Source of the DNA: SSSZ01 sp036732025
GTDB lineage: Bacteria; Pseudomonadota; Gammaproteobacteria; Burkholderiales; Rhodocyclaceae
NCBI GenBank assembly: GCA_036732025.1
Contig: DAINDE010000003.1
Coordinates: 1 to 64,000 of the forward strand
Length of the DNA stretch: 64,000 bases
Reading direction: 5' to 3'
Under the pieces are notes generated by a model. It had not been told where the DNA came from. It was given only the letters and a program-made list of their open reading frames with translations, and did not search any database. The position numbers and the translations under genes are program-made. Positions 54,802-63,173 of this stretch are shown here, in pieces. Position 1 is the stretch's first letter, and each line of letters begins with the position of its first letter.

Positions 54802-56166
54802 ATGAACGGCAAACATTCGAGTGGGTGGAAGCGAGCGTTGTTGGCAGTGTCAGCGTTGGTGATGGGCGTTATCACAATGCAAACGGCCCACGCGGTTCCT
54901 AGCATGGCCCGCCAGACCGGCTACGAATGCGGAAAGTGCCATACGGTGTTTCCGGAACTGAACCAGTTTGGACGCAATTTCAAACTCGGTGCCTTTGCCA
55001 TGACTTCGGACAAATGGGATGCCAAGCCCCTGTTGGAACGCATTCCCGTATCCGCGGCCTTGCTGCTTTCTCAGACGAATACCAGCGATACCCGAGCCGG
55101 CGGCGTCGAGCGGGACGAGTTCCCGAAAGACGGGAAACCTATCGTCCAAACGGCTGCCATCTATTACGGCGGGAAACTCTTCGACAATGCCGGCGCCTTG
55201 ATCCAATACAACTACGACAGCCTGGAAAAAATCTGGGCCATGGAGATGTTCGATGCCCGCTACGGCAACAGCTTTACCCTGGCCGATGAGGAGTTGGCTT
55301 GGGGGGTGACCTTCAACAACAACCCGACCGTCTCCGACATCTACAACAGCACGTCGGCCTGGGGCTTCCCCCATACCGGAACCGCCGCCGAGCAGGGCCC
55401 CCAACGCAGCCTTATCGACGGCACATTGGCCAGCCGAGTCGGCGGCGTCGGCCTCTACGGCTCGTGGAACAATATGGTGTATGCCGAGTTTGCCGGCTAC
55501 CGCGCGGCCAGGAACGGTGCCTTCCGCTTCATGGGCTGGGGCATCCCCGCCGACGAACTGGCGGAAGACGCGATCAAGGGCATCGCACCATACTGGCGCC
55601 TGGCCCTGCAGCAGGACTGGGGGGCTCATTCGCTTGCCGTCGGCACTTACGGCCTGGTCGCGAAAGCCTGGGAGAATGCCAATGACAAGGCGGCGGGCTA
55701 CAACAAATATCGCGACATCGGCTACGATGCCAACTACCAGTACATCCAGGGCGACCACGCAGCGTCCGTGCGGCTCAACTGGATCAAGGAGAAGAAGACC
55801 TGGGCCAGCAACCTCGTGGGGGACGACGCCTCGAACCCAGTCAATAAGCTCAATACCTTCCGTGCCGATTTCAAGTATTTCTTCCAGCGCCAGTGGGGCG
55901 GTGGACTGCAGTACTTCAAGACGACCGGCACCGCCGACGACCTGCGCTACAACGTTGGCCGAGATGAACTCACCGGTGGCGATAGCGGCAGCCCGAACAC
56001 CAAGGGCTGGATTGCCGAAGTGAATTACCTGCCCTGGCAGAGCGTCAAGCTGGCGCTACGTTACACCAAGTACGACCAGTATTACGGCGCTTCGAAAAAC
56101 TATCGGCCGGGGCGGGACGCCTCCGACAACAACACGCTGTACCTGATGGGCTGGGTGTTGTTCTGA
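54802..56166 (+). CDS. Cyc2-like cytochrome-porin fusion
   Basis: The 454 aa product has a signal peptide and then a single CGKCH haem site at residues 43-47, in YECGKCHTVFPELNQFGRNF. After this come about 380 residues of beta-barrel-like sequence with frequent Tyr, Trp and Gly, and a terminal Phe (LYLMGWVLF). The one-haem head plus barrel layout is that of Cyc2-type fused cytochrome porins, which move electrons across the outer membrane in iron oxidisers. Family membership and direction of electron flow are inference. Two more cytochrome genes follow. Confidence 0.65.
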   Translation: MNGKHSSGWKRALLAVSALVMGVITMQTAHAVPSMARQTGYECGKCHTVFPELNQFGRNFKLGAFAMTSDKWDAKPLLERIPVSAALLLSQTNTSDTRAGGVERDEFPKDGKPIVQTAAIYYGGKLFDNAGALIQYNYDSLEKIWAMEMFDARYGNSFTLADEELAWGVTFNNNPTVSDIYNSTSAWGFPHTGTAAEQGPQRSLIDGTLASRVGGVGLYGSWNNMVYAEFAGYRAARNGAFRFMGWGIPADELAEDAIKGIAPYWRLALQQDWGAHSLAVGTYGLVAKAWENANDKAAGYNKYRDIGYDANYQYIQGDHAASVRLNWIKEKKTWASNLVGDDASNPVNKLNTFRADFKYFFQRQWGGGLQYFKTTGTADDLRYNVGRDELTGGDSGSPNTKGWIAEVNYLPWQSVKLALRYTKYDQYYGASKNYRPGRDASDNNTLYLMGWVLF

Positions 56167-56243
56167 GTTGGACGGGGGCCGGCGGCTTGGTCCCCACGCT
56201 CCCAATTCGCGCCATCGCATCCACCAATGTCAAGGAGCATCTC

Positions 56244-56591
56244 ATGAAATACCAACATCAGCGCCAACTCGCTACGGGCTTGCTTGCCGTCGCCGCCTTG
56301 TTCCTGGCAACAGCCGCGCACGCAGTCGATGAGGAAGCGGCCCGGTCCTTGGCCCGCGAGAGCAATTGTTTCAAGTGCCATTCGATCAGCAAGAAGGGGG
56401 ATGGGCCGGCCTGGAAGGAGGTTGCGGCCAAGTACCGGGGCAAGCCCGATGCCGAAGCCAAGGTGACCAAGCACATCACGAGCGGCGAGAAGGTCAAATT
56501 CGAAGACGGCCACGAAGAGGAGCACAAAATGGTCAAGTCGAAGGATCCGGCGCAGATCAAGAATCTCGTCGAATTCATCCTGTCGCGCTAA
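56244..56591 (+). CDS. small periplasmic c-type cytochrome
   Basis: The 115 aa product has a signal peptide (GLLAVAALFLATAAHA) and one haem site CFKCH at residues 42-46. Charged helices and HKMVKSKD with a likely axial Met follow, and IKNLVEFILSR ends it. It is a class I type cytochrome. Its position between the barrel fusion and the tetrahaem gene suggests a periplasmic shuttle. Confidence 0.88.
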   Translation: MKYQHQRQLATGLLAVAALFLATAAHAVDEEAARSLARESNCFKCHSISKKGDGPAWKEVAAKYRGKPDAEAKVTKHITSGEKVKFEDGHEEEHKMVKSKDPAQIKNLVEFILSR

Positions 56592-56659
56592 GCCTGAGCC
56601 GCGACCGAGGCTTCTTGCAAGATGCCCGATGATCGGGCCGGCAACTTTGGGAGTTGAAC

Positions 56660-57253
56660 ATGGGGGACAAGACGTGGATGACGCGTTGCTGGAGCGTGCT
56701 CGGGCGACCGAGCGCCAAGTATTCACTGCTGGCGCTGTTGGCGGCAGGTTTCCTGGCGGGGGTCATTTTCTGGGGCGGTTTCAATACTGCCCTGGAAGCG
56801 ACTAATTCCCTGGAGTTCTGTATCTCCTGCCATGAAATGCGGGATACCGTGTATCAGGAATACAAGGAGACCATTCACTACAGCAACCGGACCGGCGTTC
56901 GCGCCATCTGTTCCGATTGCCACGTGCCAAGGGATTGGACGCACAAGATGTTGCGCAAGGCCAAAGCCAGCTTCGAGATTTGGGGGAAGCTGACCGGCAG
57001 CATCGACACCAAGGAAAAGTTCGAAGCCAAGCGCATGACCTTGGCCACCCACGAGTGGGAGCGGATGAAAGCAGCCGGTTCCCGTGAGTGCAGGAACTGC
57101 CACGACTTCGAGGCGATGAGCGGGGAGGTCCAGAAGCAGACGGTCTTCAGGAAGCACATGAAGGCGCGGGGCGAGGGCCAGACCTGCGTCGACTGCCACA
57201 AGGGCATCGCCCACAAGCTGCCCAAGGAATACAAGGAAGAAGGCGAGGACTGA
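56660..57253 (+). CDS. NapC/NirT-family tetrahaem cytochrome
   Basis: The 197 aa product has one N-terminal TM anchor (LLALLAAGFLAGVIFWGG). Four CxxCH sites follow: CISCH (54-58), CSDCH (84-88), CRNCH (144-148) and CVDCH (176-180). NapC/NirT/CymA proteins pass electrons between the quinone pool and periplasmic cytochromes. It completes a possible chain barrel fusion, shuttle, quinone. ATG 56660 is used rather than a TTG six bases upstream. Confidence 0.9.
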   Translation: MGDKTWMTRCWSVLGRPSAKYSLLALLAAGFLAGVIFWGGFNTALEATNSLEFCISCHEMRDTVYQEYKETIHYSNRTGVRAICSDCHVPRDWTHKMLRKAKASFEIWGKLTGSIDTKEKFEAKRMTLATHEWERMKAAGSRECRNCHDFEAMSGEVQKQTVFRKHMKARGEGQTCVDCHKGIAHKLPKEYKEEGED

Positions 57254-57334
57254 AAGGATGCATGAATATGCTGCGCTCGACCCGGCCCCCCTTGCCGCTC
57301 GCCATCCTGCCACCGCCACCCGGCAACCCACGTC

Positions 57335-57362
57335 CACCGCCCCGGAGATGCCCGGGGCGGTG
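57335..57362 (+). terminator. hairpin after the tetrahaem gene
   Basis: CACCGCCCCGG and CCGGGGCGGTG form a perfect 11 bp stem with a 6-base loop. There is no T-tract directly after it, so termination may be partial. Confidence 0.6.
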
Positions 57363-57694
57363 ATCCCTTCACCAACACCTTTTCTATGAAGAGGTATTGA
57401 TGACCATCGATTCCATTTTCCCTGGTTCTACCACCATAGCCGGCGCGACGACGAGGTGTCGCAGCCGGTCGTTAATGCCCAAGGGCAATCCACGGGGACG
57501 TTGATCAACGTCGTCGCCTGGCGAGAAAAATTACTAACAGAAATGTGGATAAATTTCCAATTATTGGCCACTTGGCTTCAGTCGTGCATATGATATGACA
57601 TTGCCATGACAGTTTTGTAATCTTTGGGTTATGTATCCGTCAGTTTCCCGGCCACATATTTAAATTGTTGCATGATCTCAAGAGGGAGGAATTT
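57363..57694 (+). other. 332-base stretch with no confident gene
   Basis: A short frame from an ATG near 57400 is not convincing. The stretch becomes AT-rich after 57520 and holds the candidate box at 57606-57621, so it is probably the promoter of the lipoprotein gene at 57695. Confidence 0.5.
57606..57621 (+). promoter_or_regulatory. CopR/CusR-type box upstream of lipoprotein 2
   Basis: ATGACAGTTTTGTAAT matches the dyad ATTACA-N4-TGTAAT except for one base of the left half, and CTTTGGGTTATG follows. It lies 74 bp upstream of the ATG at 57695. Confidence 0.55.
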
Positions 57695-58042
57695 ATGCGC
57701 ACCAACAAACTCGTACCGGTCCTGGCAAGCCTTGCCCTCCTGGGCTTAACGGCATGTACTTCTGTGCCGTTGAGCGGAGAAATGGCCGAAAGCATCGCCA
57801 ATGCCCGCACGGCGGCAGACCACCAGCGGATTGCCGACTTCTTCGCCCAAAAAGCCACCAACTACGATACCGAAGCCGCTTGGCACGAGAAGATGGCGAA
57901 CTCCTACGGAGGCTACCCGCGAGGTCCGATCTCCTACGTATCCCACTGCCGTTCCCTGCAGCAGGGGTTTGCCGCGGCCGCCAAGGACGCGCGCGCCCTG
58001 GAAGAGGCGCACCGCCGACTCGCTGCAGGGATGGTCCAGTAA
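57695..58042 (+). CDS. small lipoprotein, paralogue 2
   Basis: The 115 aa lipoprotein has its lipobox in LLGLTACTSVPLSG. It is paralogous to the gene at 53094, sharing ADHQRIADFFAQKAT, AAWHEKMANSYGGYP and SHCRSLQQGFAAAAKDARAL. GAGGGAGGA precedes the ATG. Together the two copies bracket the porin and cytochrome genes. The function is unknown. Confidence 0.8.
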   Translation: MRTNKLVPVLASLALLGLTACTSVPLSGEMAESIANARTAADHQRIADFFAQKATNYDTEAAWHEKMANSYGGYPRGPISYVSHCRSLQQGFAAAAKDARALEEAHRRLAAGMVQ

Positions 58043-58216
58043 AGTCGCCTTGTTGCGGCGAAAAACCATTCAGAACCATTCCTCTGGAAGGAAAAACCAT
58101 CTGAAGGAAGCCGCTGATTACCTGAAAAGGAGAGCAGGTTCAACGGTGGCCTGCCGCTTGCACAAAGACCCGATCGGGCTTATGGAACGAATTAATTCGC
58201 CAATCAGGAGAAAATC

Positions 58217-58504
58217 ATGTTGCAATCCCTTGAGCAATTCAAAAAGCAGTTCGAATCCCAACTGGATATCGCCCTTCGCCTTGTTCAGGCCAATGGATCC
58301 TATGCGGAAAAAATGGTAACCACGCATTGCGAGATGCTGCGCGAATTGTTGCGGACGGCCAGTGTTCCGGGAAACCACTCCAACGAAGCTTCCTGGACTG
58401 CCCTGAATAAGCATGGGAAGGTCTTGGCCGAGTACGGTAAAGCTTATTTACGTGATGGACTCGACTATCAGAACAAGGTGCTGGCTGAATTGTCTCGGAA
58501 ATAG
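58217..58504 (+). CDS. phasin-like small protein
   Basis: The 95 aa, fully helical product MLQSLEQFKKQFESQLDIAL ... GDLDYQNK-like resembles the phasin fold (granule-surface proteins), without a signal peptide. CAGGAG precedes the ATG. It may be unrelated to PHA here; similar short phasin-like proteins occur alone on mobile DNA. Confidence 0.55.
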   Translation: MLQSLEQFKKQFESQLDIALRLVQANGSYAEKMVTTHCEMLRELLRTASVPGNHSNEASWTALNKHGKVLAEYGKAYLRDGLDYQNKVLAELSRK

Positions 58505-58521
58505 GCCGTCTGAGCTTATTC

Positions 58522-58537
58522 CTGACAAAAATGTAAT
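58522..58537 (+). promoter_or_regulatory. CopR/CusR-type box upstream of the small periplasmic gene
   Basis: CTGACAAAAATGTAAT has an intact right half and four of six left-half bases, then CAAAAAGTCACC. It lies 98 bp upstream of the start at 58635. Confidence 0.5.
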
Positions 58538-58634
58538 CAAAAAGTCACCACGTTGACGGTTGCGGAGGGGCAAACTGTGCTCGTCCATGCGATTCGGACT
58601 TCATCGTTTCCCTCAAAACCCAGGAGCCATGATT

Positions 58635-58883
58635 ATGAAATTTTCTTCTCTTTTTGCCGCCGTTCTGTTTGCCGGTTCTGCCATGACAGGTGCTGTCTTC
58701 GCCGATGACAAGGCCGCTGCGCCGAAGGCTGGCGAAGTGCAGACCGACAAGGCGGCGATCAAGCCGCATTCCCATGTTCAGGAAAAAACCGGTATGCAGC
58801 AAAGCATGCCGGAGGCTAAAGCTGACAAGCCGAATGCCGCCAAAGACAAGAGCAAGCACTACCATCCGCGAGATATGAAATAA
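58635..58883 (+). CDS. small periplasmic His/Lys-rich protein
   Basis: The 82 aa product has the signal peptide MKFSSLFAAVLFAGSAMTGA followed by a hydrophilic body with KPHSHVQEKTGMQQSM and the tail KHYHPRDMK. The ATG at 58635 is preferred over 58629 because GGAG lies 8 bases before it, versus 2. It may bind metal. It is followed by a terminator. Confidence 0.75.
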   Translation: MKFSSLFAAVLFAGSAMTGAVFADDKAAAPKAGEVQTDKAAIKPHSHVQEKTGMQQSMPEAKADKPNAAKDKSKHYHPRDMK

Positions 58884-58892
58884 GTTGCCTGA

Positions 58893-58914
58893 GAGGCCCC
58901 GAAATCGGGGCCTC
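58893..58914 (+). terminator. hairpin terminator
   Basis: GAGGCCCCGA and TCGGGGCCTC form a near-perfect stem 10 bases after the stop of the small periplasmic gene; GCCATTTC follows. Confidence 0.75.
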
Positions 58915-58927
58915 GCCATTTCAGACC

Positions 58928-59170
58928 ATGGATATCCGCAAAGCGGCAAAACACGGCGATCGGTGTGTGTGTCGCACACTGGCGCTTGCGGTCGGATGCG
59001 ACCCGAAACTCCTGGGTTACAACTACTGCCGGACAGTGCTCCAGAAGCGCTGGATTGTCGAATGCAATCACGGTTGCCTGGCTGCGCCAGTTGTTGCGGA
59101 CAGCGAACTGAAATGGCATGACGTCGGTCAGATCGACCCGGTGAAGGCCATCCTTATCGTGAACGAGTAA
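58928..59170 (+). CDS. possible Cys-rich small protein
   Basis: An 80 aa frame, MDIRKAAKHGDRCVCRTLAL ... CLAAPVVADSELK, with five Cys. The composition looks like a genuine protein, but there is no good ribosome site and no recognised family. It lies 8 bp before the FlgB-like gene. Confidence 0.4.
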   Translation: MDIRKAAKHGDRCVCRTLALAVGCDPKLLGYNYCRTVLQKRWIVECNHGCLAAPVVADSELKWHDVGQIDPVKAILIVNE

Positions 59171-59178
59171 TCATCGTC

Positions 59179-59865
59179 ATGGCCGGAGCCTCTTCCGTTC
59201 CCCCAGTGACCAACACTTCATTTCCGTCGGTTCAAGGTGGGCATGAGGGGCATGGTTCCCCCCCCCCCGCCAACGCCAATAATGGCGCCTTCTCAAGTGC
59301 ATTGAATCAGGCGATCGCCCAGCAGGCAACTAACCCGGTGGCCAGCCACGGCGCTCATGGCGGACAAGGAACGGGGGGGCCTGGTTTGGGCGGAGGGCAC
59401 GGTGCCGGGCACGCTGCTGGAATGGCCGCCAGCAGCGCAGCCGCTCATCCAAATCACTTTTCCATTAGCCAGGGTGGTCATGCCGGCCACAATTTTCAGC
59501 AGAAAATGCTTGGCGTTCGCGCCTATCGGCAGCAACTGCTGGCCTCGAACATCGCCAACGCCGATACGCCGGGTTACAAGGCGGTCGATATCGATATTGA
59601 TGAGGCTGCCCAAATCGTCAGGGGGGCTTCAGCATCGTTGCCATTGGCCACCACTGCTGCCGGCCATCTCTCGGGAAGCGGGGAAACTCCACCTTTTCCC
59701 CTGAAGTACCATGTACCGTATCAAGCTGCAGTCGATGGCAATACGGTGGAAATGGATGTCGAGCGACAGAAGTTTTCGGAAAATTCGCTGATGTACCAGT
59801 TTTCTCTGGATAGGGTCAGTGGCCACTTCAAGCACTTCATGGAACTGCTACAGAGCCTGAAATGA
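59179..59865 (+). CDS. FlgB-like rod protein with His/Gly-rich head
   Basis: The 228 aa product has a C-terminal half that reads as a flagellar rod protein FlgB: YRQQLLASNIANADTPGYKA, then a short gap, then VDGNTVEMDVERQKFSENSL and FKHFMELLQSLK. The first 105 residues are unusual, a Gly/His/Ala-rich low-complexity stretch with repeated GHG, HGAHGG and HAGH groups. No other flagellar gene is in the window. It overlaps the HD-GYP gene by 4 bp. Confidence 0.75.
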   Translation: MAGASSVPPVTNTSFPSVQGGHEGHGSPPPANANNGAFSSALNQAIAQQATNPVASHGAHGGQGTGGPGLGGGHGAGHAAGMAASSAAAHPNHFSISQGGHAGHNFQQKMLGVRAYRQQLLASNIANADTPGYKAVDIDIDEAAQIVRGASASLPLATTAAGHLSGSGETPPFPLKYHVPYQAAVDGNTVEMDVERQKFSENSLMYQFSLDRVSGHFKHFMELLQSLK

Positions 59866-61169
59866 GAACCGTTGATCTCCCCAAAACCCACGGGCAATTG
59901 CGTCGCATGCTGGCCCTACGGCTTGGCATCGGTGCGCTCCTGATCGGTGGATTGGCGGGAAGTCTAGCCTATTGGGTCGAATCGTATCGTGTCGAGCAGC
60001 GAACTCTTGAGCATGCCGTTGCTGGGGTCAGGCATTTCGAGTCGCGTGCCATGCAAGTAGCGGTCAGTGGTGAAAAAATTGGGGAACATCCCGCGATCTC
60101 AACGTTGCTCACAGACGAGTTCGTCGGGATCCGGGTCTTCTCGCCCAGCGGCGAGAATCTGTTTGATGCCTGGGGCCCATTGCCGGAATCGCTGAAGGAA
60201 GCAGTCCGAGCACAAAGCCACCCTTGGCCACTCCCCAATAATAACCATAGCAAACGCATCGCCATTGCAGGCGAAGAACTGGTCCAGGTCATTCTGCCGA
60301 TGACCAGCAATGATGGTCGCCTTGCCGGCTACGTCGAGGGTGTCAGCCGGGTCTTCCCTTCGGCACTACAGGACCGAAAACTCCAGATACGAGCTGCGGT
60401 GCTGACAGCCTCGATATCCGTATTCGTGGCAGCGCTGTTGCTTTACCCATTGATGTCGGGACTGCTGGGTCGTACGGTGGCATTGTCGTCGCGACTTCTC
60501 GATGCCAATCTCTCGTTGCTGCGATCGCTTGGGAATGCCGTTGCCAAGCGCGACGCCGATACCGACGCCCATAACTACCGGGTTACCTGTTACGCGGTCA
60601 TCCTTGCCGAAGCAATGGGCGTTGGCCAGGCAACCATCACCGAGTTGGTACTAGGCGCCTTTCTGCACGACGTCGGCAAAATCGGCATCCCGGACCAGAT
60701 TCTGCTGAAACCGGGACGGCTGACCAGCGAAGAAATCCAGGTCATGCAGACCCACGCCGTGCTGGGTATCGAGATCGTCGCCGGCAATCCCTGGCTGGCA
60801 GATGCAGAAAAAACCATCCGGCATCATCATGAACGCTTCGATGGAAAAGGTTATCCGGATGGACTTGCCGGAGAGGCGATCCCGCTTACCGCGAGAATCT
60901 TTGCCCTAGTCGACGTATTCGATGCATTGACCTCTGTTCGCCCGTATAAGCCAGCCCTGTCATTGGAAGAGACGCTGAGCATCATGGAAAGGGAAGTGGG
61001 TCAGCATTTCGATCCGGCGATCCATTCGGTTTTCCGGGAGATTGCGCCGATGCTGTATGAGCAAGGCCAATCCAGAGATCACGCCCAATGGAGCCGGGAA
61101 CTGAAGGCGATGCTTGAACGGTACTTTAAAATGAAAACGGCCCCCGAAGGAGCCGCCGAATCCGCCTGA
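59862..61169 (+). CDS. HD-GYP cyclic-di-GMP phosphodiesterase
   Basis: The 435 aa product has TM1 at LGIGALLIGGLAGSLAYW (about residues 22-40), a periplasmic sensor of about 130 residues, TM2 at AAVLTASISVFVAALLLYPL (about 176-196), then an HD-GYP domain. The HD is in FLHDVGKIGIPDQILLKPG and the GYP in HHERFDGKGYPDGL. It breaks c-di-GMP down to pGpG or GMP. It is translationally coupled to the FlgB-like gene, which it may regulate or sense with. Confidence 0.85.
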   Translation: MRTVDLPKTHGQLRRMLALRLGIGALLIGGLAGSLAYWVESYRVEQRTLEHAVAGVRHFESRAMQVAVSGEKIGEHPAISTLLTDEFVGIRVFSPSGENLFDAWGPLPESLKEAVRAQSHPWPLPNNNHSKRIAIAGEELVQVILPMTSNDGRLAGYVEGVSRVFPSALQDRKLQIRAAVLTASISVFVAALLLYPLMSGLLGRTVALSSRLLDANLSLLRSLGNAVAKRDADTDAHNYRVTCYAVILAEAMGVGQATITELVLGAFLHDVGKIGIPDQILLKPGRLTSEEIQVMQTHAVLGIEIVAGNPWLADAEKTIRHHHERFDGKGYPDGLAGEAIPLTARIFALVDVFDALTSVRPYKPALSLEETLSIMEREVGQHFDPAIHSVFREIAPMLYEQGQSRDHAQWSRELKAMLERYFKMKTAPEGAAESA

Positions 61170-61179
61170 TGTGTAGAGG

Positions 61180-61482
61180 TTAATTAGGCAGGCTCCGTCC
61201 TTCGGCGTGCCCACTCTGGAGTAGTGAATCGAGACGCATGACCTCATCCCCATGCATGATGATCTTCTGACCATCCTTGGTTTCCATCACGGTGTCCTTC
61301 TTCATCCGGGTGGCGCGACCGTACTTGTCTTCCATGCCCATCTTCCCATCCTTGAAGATGTAGACCGTCGAGCCGTCCTTCAACTCGATCACCTGTTTAG
61401 CAGCAGCACGAGCGGCATCGCCAGCGAAGGCAGTCACCGAGACCGCGCTCATCAGAGCAACCATCAGCATTTTCTTCAACAT
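61180..61482 (-). CDS. copK: CopK-like periplasmic copper-binding protein
   Basis: The 100 aa product has a signal peptide (MLMVALMSAVSVTAFA) and a body following CopK: IELKDGSTVYIFKDGKMGME, then TRMKKDTVMETKDGQKIIM, then VMRLDSLLQSGHAEG with Met and His residues for Cu(I) and Cu(II). GGAG lies before the ATG at 61482; upstream in-frame starts are not preferred. It is convergent with the HD-GYP gene. Confidence 0.85.
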   Translation of the reverse strand: MLKKMLMVALMSAVSVTAFAGDAARAAAKQVIELKDGSTVYIFKDGKMGMEDKYGRATRMKKDTVMETKDGQKIIMHGDEVMRLDSLLQSGHAEGRSLPN

Positions 61483-61556
61483 TTTTATCTCCTTAAGGAA
61501 GTTGTACTGCATTACAAATAGTAGGGAATCGATCCTGACAATTTGCCAACCACTGG

Positions 61557-61572
61557 ATGACGATTGCGTCAC
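61557..61572 (-). promoter_or_regulatory. CopR/CusR-type dyad before copK
   Basis: On the minus strand GTGACGCAATCGTCAT is a dyad TGACG-N4-CGTCA, close to the TGACA-N4-TGTCA style of CusR/CopR boxes. It lies 75 bp upstream of the copK start. Confidence 0.4.
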
Positions 61573-61589
61573 CCAGTGGTCAGAATTGA

Positions 61590-61982
61590 TCAGCCGCCTT
61601 GGTAGGCGGGATTCTCGGCCACGTAGACCGTGATGCCGTCAGCCCCCGGTACGACCTTGGAGAGCGGGAAGGAGGCGGTGCCGAGGGTGTCGAAGGTCCA
61701 GACGACGCTCTTGCCACCGACGTTGATCTTGATGGTCTCCAGGCGCGTGACGTTCAGATACTTGCTGCCGCTGGAGAGGGTTACCTCACGATCGGCAGTT
61801 TTTGTGGCGGCATAACCAAACGGGGCCAGTTGATTGGCCGTCGGCTGGCTCTTGGTTTCCGAAACGTGGCCCACCCAGTGGAGGGACGCTCCTTCCGAGT
61901 AGTCTTCATGGGCGTATGCCGTTCCGGCAGCAGCAACACTGATCGCAGCCATCAGGGCCAGTTGGGAAAATTTCGCTTTCAT
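61590..61982 (-). CDS. czcE: CzcE-like periplasmic metal-binding protein
   Basis: The 130 aa product has the signal peptide LALMAAISVAAAGTAYA, then HEDYSEGASLHWVGH. The body LSSGSKYLNVTRLETIKINV, VVWTFDTLGTASFPLSKVVP and VYVAENPAYQGG fits CzcE of Co/Zn/Cd and Cu loci. GGAGA precedes the ATG. It is transcribed in the same direction as copK, 107 bp upstream of it. Confidence 0.85.
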   Translation of the reverse strand: MKAKFSQLALMAAISVAAAGTAYAHEDYSEGASLHWVGHVSETKSQPTANQLAPFGYAATKTADREVTLSSGSKYLNVTRLETIKINVGGKSVVWTFDTLGTASFPLSKVVPGADGITVYVAENPAYQGG

Positions 61983-62082
61983 GATTCTCTCCTTGTGACA
62001 TCGGGTTAATCGTGTCGGACTCATTTCGTCCAACCGTGATGTCATCTTAGGAGTCCGATACCAACAGAACGCTGACCCTGGC

Positions 62083-62098
62083 GTTACGTTTTTGAAAG
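62083..62098 (-). promoter_or_regulatory. weak CopR-type box before czcE
   Basis: On the minus strand CTTTCAAAAACGTAAC matches the dyad at eight of twelve positions and is followed by GCCAGGGTCAG and TGTTGGTAT, the same tail that follows boxes 2 and 3. Confidence 0.4.
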
Positions 62099-62168
62099 CC
62101 TTTGAAAGCAAAATGTCAGGGAGCAAGAAAGACGATAATGTCATGGTTTGAAATGACATTCGCACTAC

Positions 62169-62480
62169 CTACCTCGTGGAATCTCCTTGCGGATCTTTCC
62201 AATGGTGCTGCACGATAAACTCGCGAATGGCACTATTTCCGCCGAGCTTGGGTAAGAATTCGTACGAGGATATTTCAACGTGCGGTTGCGCAATTTCATG
62301 GACGTGGACAGTTTCGTACTGCGCCTGTCTGATCGGCACCGGCAGTACCCATTGGCGACCCAGGTTGATGTGCTTCTTGTAGCGATGGCGAGGATCCAGT
62401 CGCGGGTTTTGAACTGGATTCGGTGCTGCACAATTCCGACGAAGCAGCGCGAGTAGGATCAGTTGAAGGATGTATTGTTC
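62169..62480 (-). pseudogene. open frame without start, probable frameshifted remnant
   Basis: One hundred and three codons stay open: EQYILQLILLALLRRNCAAP at the start looks like a damaged signal or membrane segment, then RHRYKKHINLGRQWVLPVP, then IREFIVQHHWKDP. There is no start codon in frame near the beginning. An ATG with AGAGGA upstream lies in another frame just before it, so one frameshift would rejoin them. The family is not recognised. Confidence 0.35.
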
Positions 62481-62686
62481 TTACTGGCTGCCATTCCTCT
62501 GGTCCGTATCCGGGCTGACGACACGGCACATGTGCGGGCTGAGGACTTTTAGGATTTGCAGGTCGCCGACAGTGAAATTGGACCGTTTGTGCCCCCGCAG
62601 GAATCACGACATGCTGATTCCCGCCGACATGCAGGTGCGTCGATCTGCTGCAAGAGCATACCCGTGATCGGTTGGGTATCGATTCT

Positions 62687-62998
62687 TCAGGCAGACTCTG
62701 ATGGTGATGGATCGAAGGTCGGCAGCCCTTCGATCACGGCGGCATCGCTATCAAACTTCAACCAGAAGATGCCGGCTTCTGCCGCGACCTCGAAGATTGT
62801 AGCCAAGTCGGCTTCCGTCGGCACCCGGTAACGGGGTACGCCGACATAGATGATGCCGCCGCAGTCGGTCGGGTAGGCGTTGACCGACAATTCGTCATTG
62901 GCCAGTTTCAGCCGAGTGCATGAACTCAGGTGCGAGATCGATAACGAGGCCAAAGGTTCAGCCTGCGCTTGCAGGCTTGCCGCAGCGGGTGTTTCCAT
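62687..62998 (-). CDS. DUF5983-like ICE protein
   Basis: The 103 aa product starts METPAAASLQAQAEPLASLS. It contains PTDCGGIIYVGVPRYRVPTE and ends around EAGIFWLKFDSDAAVIEGLP, a pattern I associate with DUF5983 proteins of ICEs, though not firmly. AGGAGGA directly precedes the ATG. It is the first gene back in the ICE backbone after the cargo. Confidence 0.65.
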   Translation of the reverse strand: METPAAASLQAQAEPLASLSISHLSSCTRLKLANDELSVNAYPTDCGGIIYVGVPRYRVPTEADLATIFEVAAEAGIFWLKFDSDAAVIEGLPTFDPSPSESA

Positions 62999-63011
62999 GC
63001 GGTCCTCCTTT

Positions 63012-63173
63012 CTATTGATGAGACGTCGACGTGGTATTGGGATGCGTGCCAGTCTGACGACTGAAGTTCATGCCGCAGTCGCGACAACGGAACCAGCGCA
63101 GGCGGCCCAGCGTACCCAACGGCACGCCATCGCCCGCGCAAACAGGGCAATGAGGCAGGATTCTCGTGGACAT
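63012..63173 (-). CDS. small zinc-ribbon protein
   Basis: The 53 aa product has two Cys pairs, CPVCAGDG and FRCRDCGMNF, 20 residues apart, which make a zinc ribbon. The start at 63173 is the second in-frame ATG; the first is 24 bp upstream. It lies 13 bp upstream of the DUF5983-like gene in the same direction. Confidence 0.6.
   Translation of the reverse strand: MSTRILPHCPVCAGDGVPLGTLGRLRWFRCRDCGMNFSRQTGTHPNTTSTSHQ

Noticed and set aside
59179..59865. A complete flagellar locus
   Set aside because: Only a FlgB-like domain is present; no hook, motor or export genes adjoin it.
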